From: an uncultured Peptococcaceae bacterium
Lineage (GTDB): Bacteria; Bacillota; Peptococcia; Peptococcales; Peptococcaceae
Direction: 5' to 3'
Assembly: GCA_900553245.1 (NCBI GenBank)
Contig: USCP01000070.1
Location: forward strand, 1 to 8,801
Length of the DNA: 8,801 bases
Part shown: piece by piece, positions 1 to 6,325 of the stretch
Position numbering within the stretch: position 1 is the stretch's first letter
How the letters are laid out: every line of letters starts with the position of its first letter
The notes under the pieces: generated by a model
What the model was told of the DNA's origin: nothing
Database searches by the model: none
Seen by the model: only the letters and a program-made list of their open reading frames with translations
Translations under genes and position numbers: made by a program

Positions 1-1515
1 GCCAGGGCAAGCCATGACTTCGACGAAATCGTAATGGGCTTTTCCCGATTGAATGTTATTCAAGAGCTTGCGGGCGTTGCCTAAGCCGGAAACAACGGCG
101 ATGCGTACGTCACCGGTCCCAGGAATGGTGAAGGTGGCTTCGCGACCGTGCAGGGCATCAATATCGCGAATGGCGGTAAAGGCATCCGGATTTGGATTTT
201 CACCGGTAAGGAAGTAGTAGGCGCTACGAAGCGCGGCGTCCATTACACCGCCGGTGGTACCAAAGATGACGGCTGCACCGGTACCGGTACCGAGTGGATG
301 GTCAAAGTCGCTGTCAGGAATTTCGTTGATTTGGATGTTGTCGCTACGAACCATGCGGGTAAATTCGCGGGTGGTGAGCACAATATCAACGTCCGGATCA
401 CCGCATGCATCACGCATTGGTTCAAGAGCACATTCTTCCTTTTTAGCCACACATGGCATGATGGAAATCATGCGAATTTTATGTGGATCGACGCCGATGG
501 ATTTTGCAAAATAGCTTTTTGCCACGGCACCAAACATCTGCTGCGGAGATTTTGCCGAGGACAGATTATCGGTCATTTCCGGGAAGTTGGACTTGATGAA
601 ACGCACCCAACCAGGGCAGCAGGAGGTAAACATTGGCCATGGATGCTCGTCACGATGGGTGAAGCGTTCGATGAATTCGGTGGCTTCTTCCATGATGGTG
701 AGGTCGGCAGCAAAATTGGTGTCAAAGACGTAATCAAAGCCGAGTTGTTTTAAGACGCCCACCATTTTTGGCGTGGAAAAAGTATCGGAATCGATGCCCA
801 ATTCTTCTGCCCAAGCCACACGTACAGCAGGTGCTACTTGGAGCACGGTGATAATTTCTGGGTCTGCAAGGGCCTCCAATACCAATTCGGTGTCATCGCG
901 TTCGCGAAGGGCGCCGGTTGGACAGTGGGTGATGCATTGCCCACAGAAAGAGCAGTCTGCTTCGCGGATGTTGCGGTTGTAGCTAACGTCAACAGTGACG
1001 CGAGAGCCGGTACCGGCAATATCCCAGATATTGAGACTTTGGATTTTATCACAAACCTGGATACAACGCATGCATTTGATACACTTGCTGTTATCACGGA
1101 TAAGCGGGGAGGTCATGTCCCAGACGTTGTATTGAATGTCCTTTGGGAATGGATTGTACAACACGTTGAGTTCGCGAGCGAGTTTTTGTAAGGAGCAGTT
1201 GCCGTTGCGCACGCAGAGAGTGCAGTCGCCGTTGTGTTGAGATAGAATCAGTCGCAAGTTTGTGCGACGGGCAGCACGCACGCGAGGGCTGTTGGTATGA
1301 ACGACCATGCCTTCAGATACCTTATCGATGCAGGAGGGCACAAGGCGATCCACGCCATCAATTTCGACAATACACATGCGGCAAGCGCCTATTTCATTGA
1401 GCCCTTCCCAGTAGCAAAGGCTCGGTACGGGATGGCCGGCGATTTCGCAGGCCTTTAAAATCGTGGTATCATCCGGAACGGTTAAGGTGATATCGTCAAT
1501 TGTTAAAGTTACCAT
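1..1515 (-). CDS. hydA: [FeFe]-hydrogenase catalytic subunit (3' end cut by window edge)
   Basis: Catalyses reversible H2 formation/oxidation at the H-cluster, probably in the cytoplasm (no signal peptide or membrane segment seen). 505 residues are visible. Domains in order: N-terminal [2Fe-2S] ferredoxin domain (C34, C45, C48, C62); His-Cys3 [4Fe-4S] site (H94, C98, C101, C107); two-cluster ferredoxin domain (C145/C148/C151/C155 and C188/C191/C194/C198); then the H-cluster domain with motif 1 TSCCPGW (C299, C300), motif 2 MPCVAKKEE (C355) and the start of motif 3, EVMACPG (C503). The window ends just before the last expected cluster cysteine; by comparison with the CpI type (about 574 residues) some 70 residues are missing. 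This is the five-cluster M3 layout of group A enzymes. The start is the ATG at 1513-1515, with AAAGGGGG at 1528-1535 upstream; the gene overlaps the preceding stop by 7 bp, so the two are one operon. Identification as an [FeFe]-hydrogenase is very secure; subgroup and physiological direction are inferred. Confidence 0.97.
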   Translation of the reverse strand, partial: MVTLTIDDITLTVPDDTTILKACEIAGHPVPSLCYWEGLNEIGACRMCIVEIDGVDRLVPSCIDKVSEGMVVHTNSPRVRAARRTNLRLILSQHNGDCTLCVRNGNCSLQKLARELNVLYNPFPKDIQYNVWDMTSPLIRDNSKCIKCMRCIQVCDKIQSLNIWDIAGTGSRVTVDVSYNRNIREADCSFCGQCITHCPTGALRERDDTELVLEALADPEIITVLQVAPAVRVAWAEELGIDSDTFSTPKMVGVLKQLGFDYVFDTNFAADLTIMEEATEFIERFTHRDEHPWPMFTSCCPGWVRFIKSNFPEMTDNLSSAKSPQQMFGAVAKSYFAKSIGVDPHKIRMISIMPCVAKKEECALEPMRDACGDPDVDIVLTTREFTRMVRSDNIQINEIPDSDFDHPLGTGTGAAVIFGTTGGVMDAALRSAYYFLTGENPNPDAFTAIRDIDALHGREATFTIPGTGDVRIAVVSGLGNARKLLNNIQSGKAHYDFVEVMACPG

Positions 1516-3377
1516 TTTGAATGTCTTCCCCCTTTGAAAATGCCGAAGCCGTAGTGGTCGCAACGCAAGCAACGGCTTGCTTCTGCCATGGCGCCCTTGT
1601 CGGTGAGGCCGCATTCAATGCAGATAAAGTCTTTTTTGCGTTCGTCAGCGTTGCGTTCGGTGGTATTTACACGCGCATGTGGTGTCTTATCGTCGAGCCC
1701 GGCATCAGGAATATCTACATCCACGGTGATTTCGTGGTTAAAGCCAAGATACTCGTCGATGTTGGCAGCGGCGACCTTACCGGCAGGAACGGGGGCGGGG
1801 GGGCCTTTCGGGCCGGCGAAATCACTTGCCGGACCGCTGACACAGTCACCACCGGCAAAGACATCGTCCATGCTGTCGGAGCTGAGGTGGCTGTTGGAGA
1901 GGGCGCTGATAGCACCGCGGTAAACAGGAAGCCCTGCCACTTCAAAGGCGTTGATGTCAATGCCTTGGCCGATGGCCTCTACAATCACATCCGCAGGAAT
2001 GCGAGTTTCCTCAACCTCATCCGGCATCAGAGACGGACGGTTGCGTTTGATTTCGCCGGTTAATTGCTTTTGAGTGATGAGGGCGGTGACATTGCCGTTT
2101 TCGTCGGATTCGATGCGTACCGGAGAGTGCATGGTCATGAGCACAGCGCCTTCTGCAATTGCGCCTTCAACTTCTTCGGCCTGAGCGGTCATATCCACTT
2201 GGCGACGGCGGTAGACGCAGGTCACACGCTTGGCACCGAAGCGAATCGCGGAGCGGGTCACGTCCATGGCCACATTGCCACCACCGATGATGACCACATT
2301 TTTACCCTGGTAATTTGGGATGTTGTCATCGCCGATTTCGCGCAAGAGCTCGACTGCGCTTGTAACGCCCTTGCTTTCTTCACCAGGAATCCCTGCTTTT
2401 TTATCGTTGTGTGCACCGATGGCGATATAGATGCTGTCAAAATTCTTGTGAATCTCATCAAAGGAAATATCCTCGCCGATGGTGCAATTGGTATGGACTT
2501 CAATCCCAAGAGAGAGGATTGAATCAATTTCGCGGTCCAAAAGTTCGCGCGGGAAGCGGTAGCTTGGAATCCCGTAACGGAGCATCCCACCGAGGTGCTT
2601 TTGCTTTTCATATACAGTGACAGAATGCCCCATTAAGGAAAGGTAGTAAGCACAGGAAAGACCACCGGGGCCACCGCCGATGACAGCAATGCGTTTTCCG
2701 GTAGGTTCTGCACAAGCCGGCTGCGGTACATCGCCCGCGGTATCCACTGCATAGCGCTTAAGGGCGCGAATATTGATTGGATCGTCCAACATATGGCGAC
2801 GGCAACGGGCTTCACATGGATGTTCGCAGACATAGCCGCAAGCCACAGGGAATGGATTGTCTTTGCGAATGAGGCGCACCGCATCATCAGAGCGTCCGGC
2901 ACGAATTAAGGCAATATATCCCGGAATATCGACCTTTGCAGGGCAGAGCGCCACACAAGGCACAGGCTGCTCCATATTTCCTAAGCAACGGTTATGGGTA
3001 ATATGTTCAATATAGTCATCGCGGAAGCCCTTTAAGCCGCTGAGCACCAAGCGTGCGGCATGGATGCCGATGGTGCAGGAGGCGGTGTCTGCAATATCTT
3101 GCGCGGTTTCCTCAAGGACATCGAGGTCTTCCATCTTGCCCTTGCCATCTAAAATGTTGCGCATGAGGGTTGCAAGTTGACCTAAGCCGATGCGGCAAGG
3201 TGCACATTTCCCACAGGTTTGCGCATGGCACAGTGTGAGAAAGTTCAATGACATATCCACTGGGCAAAGCCCAGGGCCGGAAGCGACGATACGGCGTTCC
3301 ATATCATGGTATAGCTGGTCCACGACCATTTGGGCTTGGTCGGGCGTGTTAATATCCAATCTACTCAAAGTATTCAC
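1509..3377 (-). CDS. NuoF-type 4Fe-4S / GltD-like FAD-NAD(P)H oxidoreductase fusion, hydrogenase partner
   Basis: Likely passes electrons between NAD(P)H and the hydrogenase encoded immediately downstream. Residues about 45-115 match the C-terminal [4Fe-4S] domain of NuoF/HydB (C55, C58, C61, C101). Residues 131-195 form the cysteine-rich N-terminal domain of GltD/NfnB-type proteins (C131, C141, C145, C180, C184, C188, C192). An FAD Rossmann motif follows (VIGGGPGGL, 232-240), then an NAD(P) Rossmann motif (VIIGGGNVAMD, 362-372) and an arginine cluster YRRR (389-392) of the kind that favours NADPH, and an FAD-contacting AGGD (508-511). The C-terminus carries CIEC (586-589) and CLRC (603-606), a probable extra metal site. 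The FMN/NADH-binding part of NuoF is absent. Residues 520-533 are unusually Pro/Gly-rich where an FAD-contact helix is expected. The annotated start is a GTG that sits within the Shine-Dalgarno-like run; TTG at 3366-3368 is an alternative. Such GltD-like genes are known next to group A2 [FeFe]-hydrogenases, whose function is not firmly established. Confidence 0.9.
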   Translation of the reverse strand: MNTLSRLDINTPDQAQMVVDQLYHDMERRIVASGPGLCPVDMSLNFLTLCHAQTCGKCAPCRIGLGQLATLMRNILDGKGKMEDLDVLEETAQDIADTASCTIGIHAARLVLSGLKGFRDDYIEHITHNRCLGNMEQPVPCVALCPAKVDIPGYIALIRAGRSDDAVRLIRKDNPFPVACGYVCEHPCEARCRRHMLDDPINIRALKRYAVDTAGDVPQPACAEPTGKRIAVIGGGPGGLSCAYYLSLMGHSVTVYEKQKHLGGMLRYGIPSYRFPRELLDREIDSILSLGIEVHTNCTIGEDISFDEIHKNFDSIYIAIGAHNDKKAGIPGEESKGVTSAVELLREIGDDNIPNYQGKNVVIIGGGNVAMDVTRSAIRFGAKRVTCVYRRRQVDMTAQAEEVEGAIAEGAVLMTMHSPVRIESDENGNVTALITQKQLTGEIKRNRPSLMPDEVEETRIPADVIVEAIGQGIDINAFEVAGLPVYRGAISALSNSHLSSDSMDDVFAGGDCVSGPASDFAGPKGPPAPVPAGKVAAANIDEYLGFNHEITVDVDIPDAGLDDKTPHARVNTTERNADERKKDFICIECGLTDKGAMAEASRCLRCDHYGFGIFKGGRHSKW

Positions 3378-3383
3378 CCTTTT
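3366..3383 (-). promoter_or_regulatory. Ribosome binding site that leaves the start codon ambiguous
   Basis: On the minus strand the sequence AAAAGGGTGAATACTTTG precedes the oxidoreductase. The best Shine-Dalgarno match (AAGGGTGA) includes the GTG called as start, leaving essentially no spacer. The in-frame TTG at 3366-3368 has a normal 5-nt spacer and would shorten the protein by three residues. Either is possible; the TTG fits the spacing rule better. Confidence 0.45.
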
Positions 3384-3394
3384 CGTTATAGTTT

Positions 3395-3435
3395 AAAAGA
3401 AAAAATACGACGACTGCTGAGGTACAGCAGCCTCA
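3395..3435 (-). promoter_or_regulatory. Leader hairpins of the hydrogenase operon
   Basis: The predicted 5' leader contains CTGCTG (3425-3430 read on minus) pairing with CAGCAG (3414-3419) around a 5-nt loop, followed after 8 nt by TTTTTTCTTTT (3395-3405). A second, mutually exclusive pairing joins TGAGG (3431-3435 read on minus) with CCTCA (3418-3422). This could be an attenuator-like element, but the 8-nt gap before the T-run is longer than in a normal terminator. Confidence 0.3.
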
Positions 3436-3439
3436 CCCC

Positions 3440-3468
3440 ATTATGACATTGGTGGTGGTCCTTGTCTA
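3440..3468 (-). promoter_or_regulatory. Predicted sigma-A promoter of the hydrogenase operon
   Basis: Minus strand: -35 TAGACA (3463-3468), 17-nt spacer, -10 CATAAT (3440-3445), with a TG one base before the -10 (extended -10). Each hexamer matches consensus at 5 of 6 positions. Transcription would start near 3433, giving a leader of roughly 55-65 nt. Called by eye only. Confidence 0.6.
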
Positions 3469-3623
3469 TTCTTATTCGTTCCAAAAAATCATTTATTTTA
3501 TTCGTGAAATAATCCCTCTCTCGGTTGTGGCGCAAAGTTGTGAAAAAAGGTGTATTTTATCAAAAATAGACCGCTGCTTCTAAGAGAGGCTCGGTCAAAT
3601 TTTGACAATAAGCGAATAAATTT

Positions 3624-3653
3624 AAAGGGCGGAGGGAAAACCCTCCGCCCTTT
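3624..3653 (-). terminator. Terminator after the lactate permease gene
   Basis: Perfect 13-bp inverted repeat AAAGGGCGGAGGG / CCCTCCGCCCTTT with an AAAA loop, extendable by one T-A pair, beginning 65 bp after the permease stop. On the minus strand the stem ends in TTTAAATTTATT, so the U-run is interrupted, but the stem is very stable. It probably shields the hydrogenase operon from read-through. Confidence 0.85.
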
Positions 3654-3718
3654 AGCGTGGAAAAATTTAAAGAGTAGCGTATGCTGTGAGAGGAATGCAC
3701 AACACACGATGGATTCAA

Positions 3719-5305
3719 TTAAAGCAGTACTGCGGAAACATAGGAGATGGCGCAAACGATGACACCAAAGAGCAGGCAGTACTTAATGGTCTTACTCATG
3801 ATGGCAGAGTCGGTACTCTTCACGCCTTCGATGGTACCGATTGCAGCAACTGCAATTGCGATACTTTGTGGACTGATGAGCTTACCAATAGCACCACCAA
3901 CCATGTTGGCTGCAACGAGTGGCACAGGATCCACTTGAAGGAGTTCTGCAACATGCGCTTGCATTTGTGCAAAGATAACGCCGGAAGAAGTGGTGGAACC
4001 GGTAACGAAGGTCCCGATAATCCCAACGAGCGGTGCCAATGCAGGATAGAAGGAACCGGTAAGGTCTGCCAACAAGGTAGCGATAGAGGAAGTCATACCG
4101 CTGTAACCCATTACCTTCGCCATTGCAATGATGAAGACGATGGTTGCAATAGCCTTCCACATGCCCTTGAGGGTTTGACCCATCACGCGGCACATGGTAC
4201 CAACGGATGCTTTTTGAATAAAGCCACCGATAATACCGGCAAGTAAGAGCATAACCGCAGAGTTCAAAATGACCAATGAAATAGCGGCTGGATTTTCACC
4301 GGAGTAAACAGTGAAGTTAATTTTGAAGCTGTTTACCCAAGCGTTTACAGGGCCAACGAGCTTAGAAGTACCGATGAGGAGCACCAACATGAGGATGTAT
4401 GGGGACCAAGCTGCAAGGTTGCCAAATGGAATAGCCTTGAGATGACCCTTTTCTTCATCGGACATGGTCATAGCAAATGCAGGATCTTCGGTTGGTTTAC
4501 GTTTAGAAGCAACGAGAACCATTACAATCAAGCTAAAAGTGTTACCGATTAAGTCAACGGTTTCAGCGCCAACGAAATGGGCAACGAGAAGTGCAGGAAT
4601 AACATAAGAAAGACCTGCGAGGGTGGTGAAACCTATCATATCTTTGAAAGCACCCTTGGATTTTTCAGTGGCGCCAATTAAAGCAATGATAAGGAATGGG
4701 CTCAAGAATGCAGGAATAGCGAGCATGTTCATTGCAGGACCGGAAATCATGAGTGGGTCCATGCCAACGAGACCGGCAGCGGTGGTGGTAGGAATACCGA
4801 TAGAGCCAAAGGTAGGAGGTGCAGCGTTTGCAATCAAGCAAGCAACAGCGGAGAACAATGGGTTAAAGCCCAAAGCCACCATCATTGCAGCCGGAATAGC
4901 AACTGCGGTACCAAAACCAGCAACTGCTTCCATGAAGCCACCAAAGCCCCAAGCAAGAATCAAGGTTAACACGCGCTTGTCGTTAGTAACGGAAGTGAGC
5001 ATGTTCTTGATAAGATCCATTGCCTTGGTTTCTACACAAAGATTGTAGGTAAACATTGCAGCAATGATAATGAAACCGATAGGCCAGATTGCGCCGATTA
5101 ACCCTTCTACAGAAGCGGTAGCGGCTTCCCCAATCGTTAAGCCTTGTAAAGTTTCACTAAAGCCAACAGATTTGATGATTACAGATTCAACAATAGAGAT
5201 TAAAAGTGCGATTGCGCAGCCAAGGTGACCGGGCATCTTTAATACCAAGAAGGCAACAAAGAGCCAGATGATTGGCAGGAGCGCCAAGATGAAATCTAAA
5301 AACAT
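3719..5305 (-). CDS. lctP: Lactate permease (LctP/LldP family)
   Basis: Integral membrane carrier of the L-lactate permease family (TC 2.A.14), which imports lactate, and in some members glycolate, usually with H+. The 528-residue product is of normal family length and consists of many hydrophobic segments from residue 2 to the C-terminus. Conserved family stretches are visible: GFGGFMEAVAGFGTA (from about residue 120), NAAPPTFGSIGIP (about 160-172), GTFVTGSTTSSG (from about 431) and GAIGKLISPQS (from about 471). I chose the ATG at 5303-5305 because GAGGG at 5312-5316 lies 6 nt upstream; the longer reading from 5356 runs through this site and adds a lysine-rich, unsupported 17-residue tail. 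It is divergent from a FadR-type regulator and has its own promoter and terminator, so it is probably monocistronic. Lactate versus glycolate cannot be decided from sequence alone; the nearby hydrogenase is compatible with lactate fermentation. Confidence 0.94.
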   Translation of the reverse strand: MFLDFILALLPIIWLFVAFLVLKMPGHLGCAIALLISIVESVIIKSVGFSETLQGLTIGEAATASVEGLIGAIWPIGFIIIAAMFTYNLCVETKAMDLIKNMLTSVTNDKRVLTLILAWGFGGFMEAVAGFGTAVAIPAAMMVALGFNPLFSAVACLIANAAPPTFGSIGIPTTTAAGLVGMDPLMISGPAMNMLAIPAFLSPFLIIALIGATEKSKGAFKDMIGFTTLAGLSYVIPALLVAHFVGAETVDLIGNTFSLIVMVLVASKRKPTEDPAFAMTMSDEEKGHLKAIPFGNLAAWSPYILMLVLLIGTSKLVGPVNAWVNSFKINFTVYSGENPAAISLVILNSAVMLLLAGIIGGFIQKASVGTMCRVMGQTLKGMWKAIATIVFIIAMAKVMGYSGMTSSIATLLADLTGSFYPALAPLVGIIGTFVTGSTTSSGVIFAQMQAHVAELLQVDPVPLVAANMVGGAIGKLISPQSIAIAVAAIGTIEGVKSTDSAIMSKTIKYCLLFGVIVCAISYVSAVLL

Positions 5306-5330
5306 ACATATCCCTCTTTTCTTTTTTTTT

Positions 5331-5387
5331 CGCAGGCACATTTCCAAACGGCTCATTCACGCTTATGTCCGCCGGGGGTAACCTGCG
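5331..5387 (-). promoter_or_regulatory. Possible structured leader of the permease mRNA
   Basis: Within the predicted 90-nt leader, CGCAGG and CCTGCG (5331-5336 and 5382-5387) can pair and enclose 45 nt, inside which CGGC (5349-5352) and GCCG (5371-5374) can pair. An A-rich run and the ribosome binding site follow at once. I do not recognise a known riboswitch class; the pairing may be fortuitous. Confidence 0.2.
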
Positions 5388-5402
5388 TTATCCATGTACT
5401 AC

Positions 5403-5431
5403 ATTAAATAATATTTACAGATAATTGTCAA
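5403..5431 (-). promoter_or_regulatory. Predicted promoter of the lactate permease gene
   Basis: Minus strand: consensus -35 TTGACA (5426-5431), 17-nt spacer, -10 TTTAAT (5403-5408; 5 of 6). The start site would be near 5396, giving a leader of about 90 nt before the ATG. The palindrome at 5447-5456 lies just upstream of the -35. Confidence 0.75.
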
Positions 5432-5446
5432 TAATTCTGCATGAAA

Positions 5447-5456
5447 TGGTTAACCA
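5447..5456. promoter_or_regulatory. Candidate FadR/LldR-type operator (TGGTTAACCA)
   Basis: Perfect 10-bp palindrome, 15 bp upstream of the permease -35 box and inside the divergent control region. The half site TGGT/ACCA is the one typical of FadR-subfamily GntR proteins (TGGTnnnACCA), although the central spacing is 2 rather than 3 nt. It probably binds the neighbouring regulator; this is inference. Confidence 0.5.
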
Positions 5457-5469
5457 ATCTCTATAAGCA

Positions 5470-5487
5470 TGTTTTATAGATAAAACA
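5470..5487. promoter_or_regulatory. 18-bp palindrome in the divergent control region
   Basis: TGTTTTAT-AG-ATAAAACA, perfect 8-bp arms around a 2-nt centre, lying between the two divergent promoters and about 11 bp upstream of the gntR -35 box. It is a good size for a dimeric repressor or activator site. The binding protein is unknown: the adjacent FadR-type regulator or a global factor are both possible. Confidence 0.45.
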
Positions 5488-5498
5488 AGAATAATGGG

Positions 5499-5526
5499 TT
5501 CATATTCTTCATTCCTATGTTATGAT
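5499..5526 (+). promoter_or_regulatory. Predicted promoter of the FadR-type regulator gene
   Basis: -35 TTCATA (5499-5504; 4 of 6), 16-nt spacer, -10 TATGAT (5521-5526; 5 of 6). The leader would be about 30 nt and includes a strong ribosome binding site GGAGGTGA at 5551-5558. Confidence 0.45.
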
Positions 5527-5562
5527 TAATGAGGAAAAAATAATGGTTACGGAGGTGAAGGC

Positions 5563-6282
5563 ATGAACCGATCGGAGGATTATGAAAAACTCATCGATTA
5601 CATTGAACAACAATTATTTGAAGGGAAACTAAAAGTTGGTGATCGCTTGCCGGCAGAGCGTGAACTCTCTGCGATGCTAGATATTAGCCGCGGTTCTGTA
5701 CGTATTGGCTTGGCGGTGCTTGTCGCCATTGGTGTGGTAGACAGCAAGCACGGCAGCGGGAATTACATCAATGGTGCCTATGACCATAAATTGACACAGG
5801 TGATGACCATGATTTACGCACTTTGTGATATGAATGAGCGCGAAGTGGTCGGCCTGCGCTATGCTTCGGAACAGGAAGCCATCCTCTTGGCACACCAAAG
5901 CATCAGTCAAGAACAAAAAGACCGTTTGTGGTATCATTTGGAACAATTGGAAACCGTCAAAGACCCGGTTGAGCAAACGGTACATGACCAAATGATTCAC
6001 AGCACCATCGTTGAAGCAAGCAACAACCGCTTGGTAATTGCTCAGTATACGGCGCTCAATAAGCTTTTAAACGAGGTCATCCGCAAGGTACGTAATAAAA
6101 TCGCCGGTATGGGCGAAAAAGAATACCAAGGTTTGCAATCCTCTCACCGTGATTTAGTAGTGAATCTTTGCAACGACAATTATCAAGGGGCAAAGGAAGC
6201 TTTGGATGATCACTTTTACTATATGATGCAGATTATAGAAGAAGAGGACGTGAAGGGCCTCCTTCCAAATAATGCCGAATAA
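5563..6282 (+). CDS. GntR-family (FadR subfamily, FCD domain) regulator, probable lactate sensor
   Basis: DNA-binding transcriptional regulator, 239 residues, the usual length for this subfamily. The N-terminal winged helix-turn-helix spans about residues 6-70, with the diagnostic stretches DRLPAERELSAML (27-39), SRGSVR (42-47) and HGSGNYI (63-69). Residues about 75-230 form the helical FCD ligand-binding domain; D142, H146, H195 and H217 fit the metal-binding residues that help bind carboxylate effectors in this group. GGAGG at 5551-5555 precedes the ATG by 7 nt. It is transcribed away from the lactate permease gene, the usual arrangement for LldR/LutR-like control of lactate genes, so the permease is the obvious target and autoregulation is likely. 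Whether it represses or activates is not visible. The recognition-helix end reads RIGLAVL where relatives often have REALRVL. Family is certain; the lactate ligand is inferred from the neighbour. Confidence 0.92.
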   Translation: MNRSEDYEKLIDYIEQQLFEGKLKVGDRLPAERELSAMLDISRGSVRIGLAVLVAIGVVDSKHGSGNYINGAYDHKLTQVMTMIYALCDMNEREVVGLRYASEQEAILLAHQSISQEQKDRLWYHLEQLETVKDPVEQTVHDQMIHSTIVEASNNRLVIAQYTALNKLLNEVIRKVRNKIAGMGEKEYQGLQSSHRDLVVNLCNDNYQGAKEALDDHFYYMMQIIEEEDVKGLLPNNAE

Positions 6283-6284
6283 TA

Positions 6285-6322
6285 AAAAAACACGCTTTTC
6301 CTTATGGAGAAACGTGTTTTTT
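6285..6322. terminator. Bidirectional terminator between convergent gntR and marR genes
   Basis: AAAAAACACG (6285-6294) pairs with CGTGTTTTTT (6313-6322); the stem continues inward through TTTTCC/GGAGAA after one mismatch, with one G-U pair, to a TTAT loop. On plus it is followed by further Ts (TTTTTTGTTTT), on minus by TTTTTTTATT. It starts 3 bp after the regulator stop and ends 4 bp from the marR stop, so it serves both genes. Confidence 0.9.
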
Positions 6323-6325
6323 GTT

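Larger units (their letters stand above)
3378..3718. other. Non-coding gap between hydrogenase operon and lactate permease
   Basis: No credible gene is seen on either strand; the short ORFs here lack ribosome binding sites and recognisable sequence. From right to left it holds the permease terminator (3624-3653), an odd-length palindrome GTCAAATTTTGAC (3594-3606), an AT-only inverted repeat TTATTT/AAATAA (3493-3498 and 3507-3512), the hydrogenase promoter (3440-3468) and the leader hairpins. It therefore separates two transcription units that point the same way. Confidence 0.7.

Noticed and set aside
148..753. 201-residue open frame on plus, opposite the hydrogenase gene
   Set aside because: It lies antisense to the conserved H-cluster domain, has no recognisable domain, and is explained by codon bias of the real gene.
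838..1191. 117-residue open frame on plus
   Set aside because: Antisense shadow of the ferredoxin domains of hydA.
1521..2522. Two long plus-strand frames (1521-2063 and 2064-2522)
   Set aside because: Antisense to the FAD/NAD(P) domains of the oxidoreductase; composition is that of reversed GltD-like sequence, with no independent support.
3493..3512. TTATTT/AAATAA inverted repeat upstream of the hydrogenase promoter, considered as a Rex or FNR site
   Set aside because: The arms consist only of A and T in an AT-rich region and do not match TTGTGAAnnnnTTCACAA or TTGATnnnnATCAA well enough to name a regulator.
3686..4246. 186-residue plus-strand frame opposite the permease
   Set aside because: Shadow of the conserved C-terminal part of lctP; rich in Cys, His and Asn with no domain.
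5306..5356. Upstream ATG extending the permease by 17 residues
   Set aside because: The extension covers the ribosome binding site (GAGGG 5312-5316) and an A-rich leader, has no upstream Shine-Dalgarno, and starts unlike other family members.
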